A DNA stretch of 64,000 nucleotides. It comes from Novosphingobium sp. IK01 (GTDB lineage Bacteria; Pseudomonadota; Alphaproteobacteria; Sphingomonadales; Sphingomonadaceae). Made by a program: the position numbers and the translations under genes. Below the pieces are notes generated by a model. It saw only the letters and a list, made by a program, of their open reading frames with translations. It was not told where the DNA came from and did no database searches. Below, piece by piece: positions 7,450 to 16,856 of the stretch (position 1 is the first letter of the stretch; each line of letters begins with the position of its first letter). The DNA is taken from the NCBI RefSeq assembly GCF_033242265.1, contig NZ_BTFW01000001.1, forward strand, positions 1,116,001-1,180,000, in the 5' to 3' direction.

Positions 7450-9783
7450 TCAGGGCAGTGTGACAATCGCGCTGGTGCCCGCGCCCGGCTCGGACAAAAG
7501 CTCGAACTGGCCCCCGTGCGCGGCGATCAACTGGCGCACGAGCGGCAGGCCCAGCCCCAGCCGCCGCTCGACCGGGCGGCCATCGGTGCTCAGGCTCAGG
7601 CCCTCCATCGCGCGGGCCAGCGCGGCCGCATCCATGCCCTTGCCATTGTCGGAGACGACCACGCGCACGTCGTGCGCCTGCCGCGTGCATTCGACGAGAA
7701 TGCGCCCGCCCTCCGGCGTGGCAGCCATGGCATTGTCGATCAGCAGGCCGAACACCTTGCGCAGGCGGCGCACGTCGCCCGTCACCTTGCCCACAGCCGA
7801 AGTGCCGCGCAAATCGAGGGTCAGCCCGGCAGCGGTGATCTTTTCGGCCCGTTCGCGCACGACATCGGCCAGCAGCGGGAAAATATCGACCGGCTCGCGC
7901 GCGAGGGGCAACATGCCCGCCTCGCTCTGCGACAGGTCGAGCACGTTCTCGATCTGCTCGCCCAGCCGCGCCACCGAGGCCAGAATGGCGGCGACATAAT
8001 CGCGCGCCTGCGGGGTCAGTTCCCCGGCAAGGCCGCTGTCGAGCATTTCGGCAAAGCCGCCGATGGAATTGAGCGGATTGCGGAATTCATAGCTCATGTT
8101 GGCCATGAACCGCGACTTGACCGCGTCGGCCTCGATCAGCGCGGCATTGCGCTCGCGCAGGGCGGCTTCGGCCTTCTGGGAATCGGTGATGTCGAGCACG
8201 GTCAGCAGGCCATTGCCATCGGGCAGCGGCACGCCGGAAAATTCGAGGTGGCGCCCATCGGCCAGCGCCAGACGCCCGCTGGTCTGCTTGCGTTCGAGCG
8301 TGGCGGCCTGAATCACCTGCCCGATCTGCCCCACTTGCGCCGGGCGGCGCAGCGAGGGCGCCAGACGGGTGAGCAGGTGATCGGCGCGCGGATGGGTGGC
8401 GAGGAACTCCTCGTCGAGCGCCCAGTCGGTGGCAAAGCGGCGGTTCCACAGTTGCACACGGCTGTCCGGCCCGAACACGGCGAGCGATTCGAACAGGTTG
8501 TCGAACGTGGCCGTGCGCGTGCGCAGCAGGGTGTCGCGCGTGGCCGAAAGCTGCAACTGCTCGGTCCGGTCCTCGAAGATCAGCAGCAGCCCGCCATCGG
8601 GCATCGGCTGGGCAACGACGCGCAAATGCGTGCCGTCCGACAGGTGCCATGGCTCCTCGCGCGGCTCGCGCGCGTGGAACCATGCCTGCCGCTCGCGCCG
8701 CCACTCGGGAAAATCGCGCACTTCGGGCACTTTGCCGCCATCACGCAGCCGGTCGAGCACGCGGTCGAAGGGCGGCGTATCGGCCACCCAGGCGGGCGGA
8801 ATGGCAAAGATGCGCAGGAACGGCTGGTTGGCAAAGACCAGATTGCGGCCTGCGTCGAACTGGGCGATCCCCGCCGACAGGGTGTCGAGCGTCTGCCGCT
8901 CGGCCTCGCGGAAGCGGCGGAACTGGCGGGTCAGTTCCTCCATCTGCTCGATATCGACCGCATAGCCGGCCACGCCTTCCGCGCCGATGGGCAGGTCGCT
9001 CACCCGCATCGTGCGGCGCTGGCCGTTGATCGTGGCCGACACCACCCGTTCGAGCGGGCGCCCGCTGGCAAAGACATCGGCGGCCACTTTGGCCGGGGTC
9101 GGCCCCTCGCCCGCCTCGACCAGTTCGATCCCCTGCTCGACGACATCGACCGCGCTGGCCGCGCCCACGGCCCGGACATAGGCCGAATTGACCAGCCGCA
9201 GGCGCATCGCCGCATCGCGAAACCACATCGGCAGGGGCGCGGCCTCGATCAGCCCGGCCAGCCCCGAAAAATCGGCATGGGCCTGCGCGGATTCAGCTTC
9301 CAGCGCGCGCACGCGGCTTTCGCTGTCGGTCGCATCGAAGACCCAGAGCAGCGCCGCATCGGCAGGGGCCACTTGCGGATCGGCCAGCCCGCCACGCACA
9401 GAAAGCGTGCGGGCACCCCCACGCGGAACCAGCGCCATGGCCAGCGGCGCCCCGGTCTTCTGGGTGTGGCGCACGGCCTGCGTCAAGGCGCCCAGCGCCT
9501 GGGCGTCGAGCACATCTTCCAGCTCGGTCAGGTAATCGGGCAGGGCATCGCGCCCCAGCCAGCCGGCCAGCCGCGAGGCGCCCTCGATCCGCCCGTCGGC
9601 GCGGACCAGCAGCGGCAGGGCGGGCGCTTCCTCGACCATGCGGGCCAGCTTGCGCGCAAGTTGCTGCGCCCCTTGCGCACGGGCCATGCGCGCGCGCGCG
9701 GCCAGCACCGCCCAACCGGCCACCAGCGTCCAGACCGCCAGAAGCAGCGCCACGGCCACGAGTGCAAGGGAATGGGACTGCAT
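7450..9783 (-). CDS. divL: DivL-like PAS-domain kinase with Tyr at the phospho-acceptor position
   Basis: Membrane protein of 777 residues: one N-terminal transmembrane segment (about 5-28), three or more PAS-like regions (about 50-540), a DHp-like helix pair near 555-620 and a C-terminal HATPase_c domain. The H-box reads FMANMSYEFRNPLNSI, with Tyr565 (codon 8089-8091) where histidine kinases have His. The ATP-binding motifs are kept: LIDNAMAAT (N box), VVSDNGKGMD (G1), GLGLPLVRQLIAAHGG (G2). This is the hallmark of Caulobacter DivL (769 residues, Tyr550), which modulates CckA and the CtrA pathway and senses DivK. The ATG at 9783 was chosen; a TTG at 9819 would add 12 residues. Neighbours ahcY and tsaE fit the alphaproteobacterial context. 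The regulatory role is inferred. Confidence 0.85.
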   Translation of the reverse strand: MQSHSLALVAVALLLAVWTLVAGWAVLAARARMARAQGAQQLARKLARMVEEAPALPLLVRADGRIEGASRLAGWLGRDALPDYLTELEDVLDAQALGALTQAVRHTQKTGAPLAMALVPRGGARTLSVRGGLADPQVAPADAALLWVFDATDSESRVRALEAESAQAHADFSGLAGLIEAAPLPMWFRDAAMRLRLVNSAYVRAVGAASAVDVVEQGIELVEAGEGPTPAKVAADVFASGRPLERVVSATINGQRRTMRVSDLPIGAEGVAGYAVDIEQMEELTRQFRRFREAERQTLDTLSAGIAQFDAGRNLVFANQPFLRIFAIPPAWVADTPPFDRVLDRLRDGGKVPEVRDFPEWRRERQAWFHAREPREEPWHLSDGTHLRVVAQPMPDGGLLLIFEDRTEQLQLSATRDTLLRTRTATFDNLFESLAVFGPDSRVQLWNRRFATDWALDEEFLATHPRADHLLTRLAPSLRRPAQVGQIGQVIQAATLERKQTSGRLALADGRHLEFSGVPLPDGNGLLTVLDITDSQKAEAALRERNAALIEADAVKSRFMANMSYEFRNPLNSIGGFAEMLDSGLAGELTPQARDYVAAILASVARLGEQIENVLDLSQSEAGMLPLAREPVDIFPLLADVVRERAEKITAAGLTLDLRGTSAVGKVTGDVRRLRKVFGLLIDNAMAATPEGGRILVECTRQAHDVRVVVSDNGKGMDAAALARAMEGLSLSTDGRPVERRLGLGLPLVRQLIAAHGGQFELLSEPGAGTSAIVTLP

Positions 9784-9873
9784 CGGCCCATGGCTAGGCC
9801 CAGCGCCCGCAATTGACAACTGTACGAACCTTCAAAAATGGCCAAAACCGGCGCAACAAGGCCCCAAAGCAAA

Positions 9874-9904
9874 CGCCCCGCATCCTCTTGAAGGATGCGG
9901 GGCG
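9874..9904 (-). terminator. Rho-independent terminator of ahcY
   Basis: A perfect 12-bp stem (CGCCCCGCATCC and its complement) with a 7-nt loop, followed on the minus strand by TTTGCTTTG. It sits 32 bp past the ahcY stop and before divL, so ahcY is probably transcribed apart from the divL-addA run. Confidence 0.8.
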
Positions 9905-9935
9905 CTGTCACGCCTTGCGATGCGCTGGCGCGCGA

Positions 9936-11342
<1,407 letters not shown>

Positions 11343-11469
11343 GAGGCTTTTCTCCGTCAAATGAGGTATTTTCACGTACCAGAGCCGCACGCGAAATCCG
11401 CGTCAGGCGGATCACGGCGGATCGTTGATGGCTGCCTCTTAGCCGCTCCCCACCGGCAGGGCAACGTTA

Positions 11470-11489
11470 ATATAAAGATGTCTTTATAT
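11470..11489. promoter_or_regulatory. Perfect 9-bp inverted repeat between ahcY and peroxiredoxin, likely operator
   Basis: ATATAAAGA-TG-TCTTTATAT: two perfect 9-bp arms with a 2-bp centre, AT-rich in a GC-rich chromosome. It lies 128 bp upstream of the ahcY start and 129 bp upstream of the peroxiredoxin start. Palindromes of this general form are reported upstream of SAM-cycle genes controlled by ArsR-family SahR regulators in proteobacteria; I recall the family but cannot check the exact motif here. The regulator gene is not in the window. Confidence 0.6.
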
Positions 11490-11617
11490 CGGGTCTTTTC
11501 GCAGGGTCACGCACCTGCACTCCCGTTGCGGCCCGGTTGCGCAACGCTGCGCCCGGTCTATATCCATGGCCCGGCGCGCACCCCCGCCGCGCCGCATAAG
11601 CGAAAGGAATTTTGGGC

Positions 11618-12097
11618 ATGACGATTTCTGTTGGCGACACCCTGCCCAACGTCAAGCTGGTCAAGGCCACTGCGCAAGGCCCCGAAGCCGTCCAGTCGGC
11701 CGAGTTCTTCAAGGGCAAGCGCGTGGCGCTGTTCGCCGTGCCCGGCGCCTTCACCCCCACCTGCTCGGCCAAGCACCTGCCCGGCTTCGTCGAAAAGGCC
11801 GATGCGATCAAGGCCAAGGGCATCGACGAGATCGCCTGCATCTCGGTCAACGATGCTTTCGTGATGAAGGCCTGGGGTGCGGCCAATGGCGCCGACACCG
11901 TCACCATGCTGGCCGACGGCAACGGCGACTTCGCCAAGGCCGTGGGCCTGACCATGGACGGCAGCGGCTTTGGCATGGGCCTGCGCAGCCAGCGTTATGC
12001 GATGGTGGTGAAGGACGGCGTCGTCGAGCAGCTTCACGTCGAAGCGCCCGGCGATTTCAAGGTCAGTTCGGCCGAATACCTGCTCGAACAGCTCTGA
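11618..12097 (+). CDS. Prx5-type peroxiredoxin
   Basis: Thiol peroxidase of 159 residues of the PrxII/Prx5 (AhpC/TSA-like) class that reduces peroxides with thiol donors such as glutaredoxin. The peroxidatic cysteine is in PGAFTPTCSAKHLPGF (Cys49); a second cysteine at 74 (EIACISVND) matches the position of the resolving cysteine in plant-type PrxII. The ATG at 11618 follows AAAGGAATTTTGGGC, a good ribosome-binding site; a TTG two codons upstream is less likely. It is monocistronic, divergent from ahcY, with a hairpin terminator after it. A glutaredoxin gene lies about 8 kb away. Confidence 0.93.
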   Translation: MTISVGDTLPNVKLVKATAQGPEAVQSAEFFKGKRVALFAVPGAFTPTCSAKHLPGFVEKADAIKAKGIDEIACISVNDAFVMKAWGAANGADTVTMLADGNGDFAKAVGLTMDGSGFGMGLRSQRYAMVVKDGVVEQLHVEAPGDFKVSSAEYLLEQL

Positions 12098-12112
12098 TCA
12101 CATCGTGATCAG

Positions 12113-12151
12113 GTCAGCCTGCCCCCTGCTTCGCGCCGGGGGCAGGCTGAC
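12113..12151. terminator. Hairpin terminator between peroxiredoxin and folE
   Basis: A perfect 14-bp stem (GTCAGCCTGCCCCC and its complement) with an 11-nt loop lies between two convergent genes. There is no long T-run on either side, so it may work in both directions but with lower certainty than a classic terminator. Confidence 0.6.
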
Positions 12152-12163
12152 TGCCGATCCCGG

Positions 12164-12787
12164 TCAATAGCCCATCAGGCTCATCACTTCCTTGCGGCTG
12201 CGCGAATCTGCCAGGAAGCAGCCGTGCAGGCGGCTCGTCACCATGCCCACGCCCGGCGTGCGCACGCCGCGCCCGGTCATGCAGCCATGCTGCGCCTCGA
12301 TCACCACGGCCACGCCCTCGGGCTGGAGGTGATCCCAGATGCACTGCGCGACCTCGGCGGTCAGGCGCTCCTGAATCTGGAGGCGGCGGGCATAGCCGTG
12401 AAGCACGCGCGCCAGCTTGGAAATGCCAACCACCCGGTTCTTGGGGAGGTAGGCGATCGCGGCCTTGCCGGTGATCGGCGCCATGTGGTGCTCGCAGTGC
12501 GACTGGAACGGGATGTCCTTGAGCACGACGATCTCGTCATAGCCGCCCACTTCCTCGAACGTGCGGCTCAGGTGGATGGCCGGGTCTTCCTGAAAACCCT
12601 GACAATATTCGGCCCAGGCGCGGGCCACGCGCTTGGGGGTGTCGCGCAGGCCTTCGCGCGTCGGGTCATCGCCCGCCCAGCGCAGCAGCGTGCGGATCGC
12701 CTCCTGTACATCGTCGGGAACCGGCATCTTGCCGCGCAGGGCGTCCTCGTCGGCCTCATCATGGCCGCAGCCGGGCAGTTTGCTCAT
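12164..12787 (-). CDS. folE: GTP cyclohydrolase I
   Basis: Type I GTP cyclohydrolase (207 residues) making 7,8-dihydroneopterin triphosphate, the first step to tetrahydrofolate. Zinc ligands are visible in FQSHCEHHMAPITG and in the C-terminal QHGCMTGRGVR, and DTPKRVARAWAE is the N-terminal family motif. The ATG at 12787 gives a normal length with the short Asp/Glu-rich leader common in alphaproteobacteria. It is convergent with the peroxiredoxin gene and shares the hairpin between them. Confidence 0.96.
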   Translation of the reverse strand: MSKLPGCGHDEADEDALRGKMPVPDDVQEAIRTLLRWAGDDPTREGLRDTPKRVARAWAEYCQGFQEDPAIHLSRTFEEVGGYDEIVVLKDIPFQSHCEHHMAPITGKAAIAYLPKNRVVGISKLARVLHGYARRLQIQERLTAEVAQCIWDHLQPEGVAVVIEAQHGCMTGRGVRTPGVGMVTSRLHGCFLADSRSRKEVMSLMGY

Positions 12788-12923
12788 TGTCGTCCAGTCC
12801 TCAACTCACCATCAGGAAACCGCCCGCGCCCCGCGTTTTCACGCCGCTTGCGGGCAAAGTCCACGCGCAAGCCGCTACCCGCTCCGCGAACGCTTCGCAA
12901 TGCTCTGTCGGCAAACAAGCCAT

Positions 12924-12943
12924 GGCGGGGAAACGTTCCCGCC
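12924..12943 (-). terminator. Possible hairpin after the ftsB-like gene
   Basis: A GGCGGG/CCCGCC stem encloses GAAACGTT, and the minus strand continues as CATGGCTTGTTTGCC. It lies in the gap between the ftsB-like gene and folE, both on the minus strand. Apart from this the 197-bp gap shows nothing clear. The stem is short, so this is a weak call. Confidence 0.35.
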
Positions 12944-12984
12944 CCCGCCGTCGCAGGATTATTGCCAGCATTATTCTTGCTGGG

Positions 12985-13299
12985 TCACGGCTGGCGCGGG
13001 ATCACCACTTCGTCAGGGTGGGCGACGTTGAGGTCCGCGCGGAGCAACTCGCCCACCAGATCGGGATCGGCATGGCGCGGATCGAGCAGGTTGACGCGGT
13101 TGGAAAGCCGGTCCCGCTCGGCGGTGAGCAGCACGACTTCCTTCTGGCGCTGTTCGAGCAGGCGCGCGTTCTCGCTCCACGCGAGCAGCCCGCTGGGGCC
13201 CGCCACGGCGAAAGCACCCATCATCAACAGCGCGAGCAAAGCCAGAGACTCGGTCATGCTGTTGCGGGGCATCTTGAGGTTTGGACGGCGCCGCTTCAT
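12985..13299 (-). CDS. ftsB: FtsB-like septum formation initiator (DivIC family)
   Basis: Small bitopic protein (104 residues) with a basic cytoplasmic N-terminus (MKRRRPNLK), one transmembrane segment (about residues 15-37, SLALLALLMMGAFAVAG), then a predicted coiled coil (ENARLLEQRQKEVVLLTAERDR). This is the architecture of FtsB/DivIC, which bridges FtsL and FtsQ at the division site. NRVNLLDPRHADPDLVGELLR near the C-terminus is typical of alphaproteobacterial members. The ATG at 13299 was chosen; a TTG two codons earlier is possible. Pyruvate dehydrogenase genes, often neighbours in relatives, are absent here. Confidence 0.8.
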   Translation of the reverse strand: MKRRRPNLKMPRNSMTESLALLALLMMGAFAVAGPSGLLAWSENARLLEQRQKEVVLLTAERDRLSNRVNLLDPRHADPDLVGELLRADLNVAHPDEVVIPRQP

Positions 13300-13680
13300 G
13301 GCCAAACGAGATCACATTGCTTTCGTTTTGGCAAGAACGCCTCGTCGCAAATGCGATGGAAAACCCGCGTGTGGCGCGAGGCTTCAGGACGGGCTCGCGC
13401 AAGGAACCGGAACGGTCAATCTTCGCCATGTACCTGCTGCGTGCCCGCTGCCCCAAAACCGATGGCATCAGCATGGTTCCTCGCGCATTCCCGCGCCGCG
13501 CCCACGCCTTTCCCGGCCATGCCGGGCCGGGCCCCTGCGTAGCAATCCGGGGGAAATTTTCGGCAGACATTAACCCGTCCGAAGCACTTGCGCATGCATG
13601 ATCGCCGCTGCGGGGAAGTTCTCCCCGAGGACGCGGCGCCTTGTCGCGTGCCGAATTTGCGGGAAGGCTCTGTTCAGCTC
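13300..13680. other. Intergenic region before the Tad-like genes
   Basis: A 381-bp divergent gap between the ftsB-like gene and the Tad-like genes. It must hold promoters for both sides. I see one small hairpin (CCCGGC-CAT-GCCGGG at 13512-13526) and no convincing operator, RNA gene or small open frame with a good ribosome-binding site. Confidence 0.5.
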
Positions 13681-15546
13681 ATGCGTCTTGGTTGGTTTGG
13701 TCCAGGTATCATGCGCCAGTTGGGTTCGAGGCGCACGCACCGGGACGGTTGCACGCGCCGAAACGAACGCGGCTTTTTCGCCCGCCTCGCCTGCGAACTG
13801 GCCACCGATCGTGCGGGCAATGCCTGGGCCATCGTCGCCCTCACCGCCTTTCTGGTGATCACCCTGGCGGGCCTGGGCACCGACGCGTCGCGCGCCTATC
13901 TGGTCAAGACCAGCCTGCAAAACGCATGCGACGCCGGCGTGCTGGCCGGGCGCAAGGCCATGGCCGCCTCGGGCACCTATGGCACGAGCGAAACCGCCAA
14001 GGCCAACAAGATGTTCGCCTTCAACTTCCACCAGAGCGAGACAGGCTCCAGCACCCCGGTCTTCAGCAGTTCGGCCGATTCCACCGGCCACGTCAACGGC
14101 ACCGCCAGCACGACGATGCCCACCACCCTGATGCAGATGGCCGGCTATACCAGCGTGCCGGTCTCGGTGGTCTGTAGCGCCGAATTGCAGATGGCCAACG
14201 CCGACGTGATGTTCGTACTCGACACCACCGGCTCGATGGCCTGCGACGTCAATGGCAACAACTGCAACTCGGGCTCCTCGTCCAAGATCGTGGGCCTGCG
14301 CGCGGCTGTCCGCTCGTTCTACCAGACCGTTGCCTCGGCGGTGACCGACAAGGCCAATACCCGCATCCGTTTCGGCTTCGTGCCCTATGGCATGACGGTC
14401 AACGCCAAGAACCTGCTGACATCAGGCGCGATGCCGACAAGCTACTTCGCCGACAGTGCGCCCTACCAGACGATGATGGTCAAGTTTTCGACGAGCCCGA
14501 CCTATGTCACCGTGAACGGGGTGAGGCAGGCCCGCTACCTTGCCATCGCCTACAAGTATATCCAGAGCACGATCCCGGTTTCCGACTTCAAGGGCTTTGG
14601 CAACGTGGCGCTGGGCACCGGGGTCACGCTCTACACGCAATCCAACGGCTGGTGGGGCTATTACGACAATGCCTCGAGCGCGACCTATGTGACCAACCAG
14701 CCGTCGAGTTCCAACCCGTATTACAACCTGCGCGACCTGGCCACCGGCACCAATGTGACAGGCACCGTCGGGAACCTGAGCACCACCAACAGCAGTTGGG
14801 GGGGATGCATCGAAGAACGCGCGACCGTGCCGCAGCTCTCGATGTCGCCCATTCCCAGCGGCGCGACCGACATGGACCTGACCAGTGCGCCGATCAATGA
14901 TGACACGCGCTGGAAGCCCTATCTTGCGGACCTCGAATACTATCGGTCGAACTATACGACCTCGACGCCCGATACCACATCGGTGTTTGACAGGCAGGTC
15001 GGCTATTGCCCTTCACCGATGATGCCGTTCACCACCGTCGATACCACGGCCCCCAATACCGTGCCCGACTGGCTCAATACCTATCTCAGCGGCCTCGTCG
15101 CCAATGGCGGCACCTATCACGACATCGGCATGATATGGGGCGGACGCCTGGGCAACCCCAGCGGGATCTTCGCTGCCAATGTGAATGCCGGCAACCTCTC
15201 CTCGGTCAGCCGTCACATCATCTTCATGACCGATGGCACGATGGAAAACTATCCCAGCAACTATACCGCCTGGGGCGTGACCGCCTACGACGGTCGCGAT
15301 GCACCGACGAACACCTCGAACACCAGCCTCGTCAACTATCACAACAACCGGTTTCTGGCCGCCTGCAACACGGTCAAGGCGATGGGCTACACGATCTGGG
15401 TGATCGGCTTTGGCCAGACGCTTACCCCGCAGATGACCTCGTGCGCCACGGCGGGCCGCGCTTACTACGCCTCGGACACCTCGAAGCTGACCACCACGTT
15501 CCAGTACATTGCCGGTCAGGTCGCCGACCTGCGGATCAACAAGTGA
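13681..15546 (+). CDS. TadG-like pilus-assembly protein with von Willebrand A domain
   Basis: Protein of about 621 residues. After a basic leader there is one hydrophobic TadE/TadG-type segment (AWAIVALTAFLVITLAGLG, about residues 45-63) followed by DASRAYLVKTSLQNACDAG, typical of pseudopilin-like Flp/Tad proteins. The exported part has a vWA domain with a MIDAS-like DTTGSM and a long Ser/Thr/Asn/Tyr-rich insertion, and FMTDGTMENYP near residue 515. The start is uncertain: ATGs at 13681 and 13711 are both possible, and the frame is open back to 13588. Its stop overlaps the next gene (TGATG). It probably works at the cell surface with the two following genes; the substrate is unknown. Confidence 0.8.
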   Translation: MRLGWFGPGIMRQLGSRRTHRDGCTRRNERGFFARLACELATDRAGNAWAIVALTAFLVITLAGLGTDASRAYLVKTSLQNACDAGVLAGRKAMAASGTYGTSETAKANKMFAFNFHQSETGSSTPVFSSSADSTGHVNGTASTTMPTTLMQMAGYTSVPVSVVCSAELQMANADVMFVLDTTGSMACDVNGNNCNSGSSSKIVGLRAAVRSFYQTVASAVTDKANTRIRFGFVPYGMTVNAKNLLTSGAMPTSYFADSAPYQTMMVKFSTSPTYVTVNGVRQARYLAIAYKYIQSTIPVSDFKGFGNVALGTGVTLYTQSNGWWGYYDNASSATYVTNQPSSSNPYYNLRDLATGTNVTGTVGNLSTTNSSWGGCIEERATVPQLSMSPIPSGATDMDLTSAPINDDTRWKPYLADLEYYRSNYTTSTPDTTSVFDRQVGYCPSPMMPFTTVDTTAPNTVPDWLNTYLSGLVANGGTYHDIGMIWGGRLGNPSGIFAANVNAGNLSSVSRHIIFMTDGTMENYPSNYTAWGVTAYDGRDAPTNTSNTSLVNYHNNRFLAACNTVKAMGYTIWVIGFGQTLTPQMTSCATAGRAYYASDTSKLTTTFQYIAGQVADLRINK

Positions 15547-16169
15547 TGGGAAGGCGCGCCATCCCCCTCGCCCGCGCAGGGCGCCGGTTGCGGCGCGACC
15601 GGCTTTTACGCGACCGGGCAGGCGTCACCGCCGTCGAATTCGCGCTGGTCGTGCCGTTCCTCCTGCTGATCATGTCGATGGGGGTCGAACTGGGCATGGC
15701 CTATTATGTCGATACGGTTCTGAACGGCACGATCAATGCGGCGGGCCGGGCCTCCTCGCTCCAGAGCGGGCAAACCGGGACAAGCGCAATCGATGCCCAG
15801 GTCACGGCCCAGATCCGCAATGCCGTGCCCTGGGCGCAGGTGACCATGTCACGAAAAAACTACACCAATTTCACCAATATCGGCACGCCCGAAGACTTCA
15901 CCGATTCCAACCACAACGGCCAGTATGACCAGGGCGAATGCTTTGCAGATGCCAATGGCAACGGTGTGTGGGACGCCGATATGGGCGCATCGGGCATCGG
16001 CGGCGCCAACGACGCCGTACTCTACACCGTCAGGGTCACCTATGCGCCGATCTTCCCGTTCACGCCGATGCTCGGGCTGCCTTCGCAGATGAGCCTGTCC
16101 GCCAGCACGATCATGCGAAACCAGCCTTTCGCCACCCAGTCCACCCGCACGACGACCCAGGTATGCTGA
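15546..16169 (+). CDS. TadE-like pseudopilin-type membrane protein
   Basis: Protein of 207 residues whose ATG shares its A with the stop of the vWA gene, indicating coupling. A basic leader (RRAIPLARAGRRLRRDRLLR) precedes the TadE signature AGVTAVEFALVVPFLLLIMS (about residues 26-45): a Glu five residues into the hydrophobic segment, as in TadE/TadF minor pseudopilins processed by TadV-type peptidases. The exported part holds a calcium-loop-like stretch (DSNHNGQYDQGECFADANGN, about residues 120-139) rich in Asp and Asn. The function beyond Tad-like surface assembly is unknown. Confidence 0.8.
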   Translation: MGRRAIPLARAGRRLRRDRLLRDRAGVTAVEFALVVPFLLLIMSMGVELGMAYYVDTVLNGTINAAGRASSLQSGQTGTSAIDAQVTAQIRNAVPWAQVTMSRKNYTNFTNIGTPEDFTDSNHNGQYDQGECFADANGNGVWDADMGASGIGGANDAVLYTVRVTYAPIFPFTPMLGLPSQMSLSASTIMRNQPFATQSTRTTTQVC

Positions 16170-16849
16170 ACATTCGCTCTTCCTTCGTGAAACGGCAGCG
16201 CCAGACCGGGATCGCGCGCCTGCTCGCGCGCCTCATCCGCGACCGCGGGGCCGTGACCGTCATCGAACTGGCGGTGAGCCTGCCGTTCCTGATGGTCATG
16301 ATCCTCGGTACGCTCGAAATGGTGAACCTGGGCATTCTCCATGACCGGCTCAACCAGCTGGCGATCTCGGTGGCCGACAATGCCTCGCGCGCGAAGCAAT
16401 CGGTTGTGGGCGGCGCGCCGGTCTTCCGCGAGTTCGACGTCAACCAGGTCTTCACCGGCGCCTCGCTCTCGGTGCGGGATCTCGATTTCCCCACCAACGG
16501 GCGCGTGATCCTCTCCAGCCTGGAAACCAATGCGCAAGGCGGCCAGTGGATTCACTGGCAGCGCTGCTGGGGCAATACGTCCTATGCCTCGCGCTATGGC
16601 GTTGAGGGAACCGGCGCGAGCGGCACCTCGTTTGCGGGAATGGGCCAGCCGGGCCACGTGATGACCGTGGAATATCCCAATGCCATCATGTTCGTCGAGG
16701 TGGTCTATCAGTATCGCCCGATGTTCTTCGGCTCGCTGTTCACCCCCCAGTTGCTGCACAAGGACGCCGCCATGTACGTGCGCGACGACCGCAATCTGAA
16801 CGCTGGGGTCACGAACCCGAGTCCCATGGTCGCCGAAGAGGACTGCTGA
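16163..16849 (+). CDS. TadE/TadF-like membrane protein
   Basis: Third gene of the Tad-like cluster (228 residues), starting inside the end of the previous one (ATG at 16163, previous stop at 16167-16169). The membrane segment reads RGAVTVIELAVSLPFLMVMI (about residues 28-47), again with the conserved Glu of TadE-type pseudopilins, followed by a globular exported region with few recognisable motifs. No Flp pilin, CpaF ATPase, RcpA secretin or TadV peptidase gene is nearby, so the trio must rely on genes elsewhere or be an orphan set. Confidence 0.8.
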   Translation: MLNIRSSFVKRQRQTGIARLLARLIRDRGAVTVIELAVSLPFLMVMILGTLEMVNLGILHDRLNQLAISVADNASRAKQSVVGGAPVFREFDVNQVFTGASLSVRDLDFPTNGRVILSSLETNAQGGQWIHWQRCWGNTSYASRYGVEGTGASGTSFAGMGQPGHVMTVEYPNAIMFVEVVYQYRPMFFGSLFTPQLLHKDAAMYVRDDRNLNAGVTNPSPMVAEEDC

Positions 16850-16856
16850 CTGCGGT

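Noticed and set aside
11475-11484. MetJ met-box within the ahcY palindrome
   Set aside because: The centre AGATGTCT resembles a met box, but MetJ is known from gammaproteobacteria and the rest of the genome context is alphaproteobacterial.
11343-11617. SAH riboswitch upstream of ahcY
   Set aside because: I could not recognise the conserved core of the SAH aptamer in the leader. The AT-rich palindrome suits a protein operator better. A covariance-model search would settle it.
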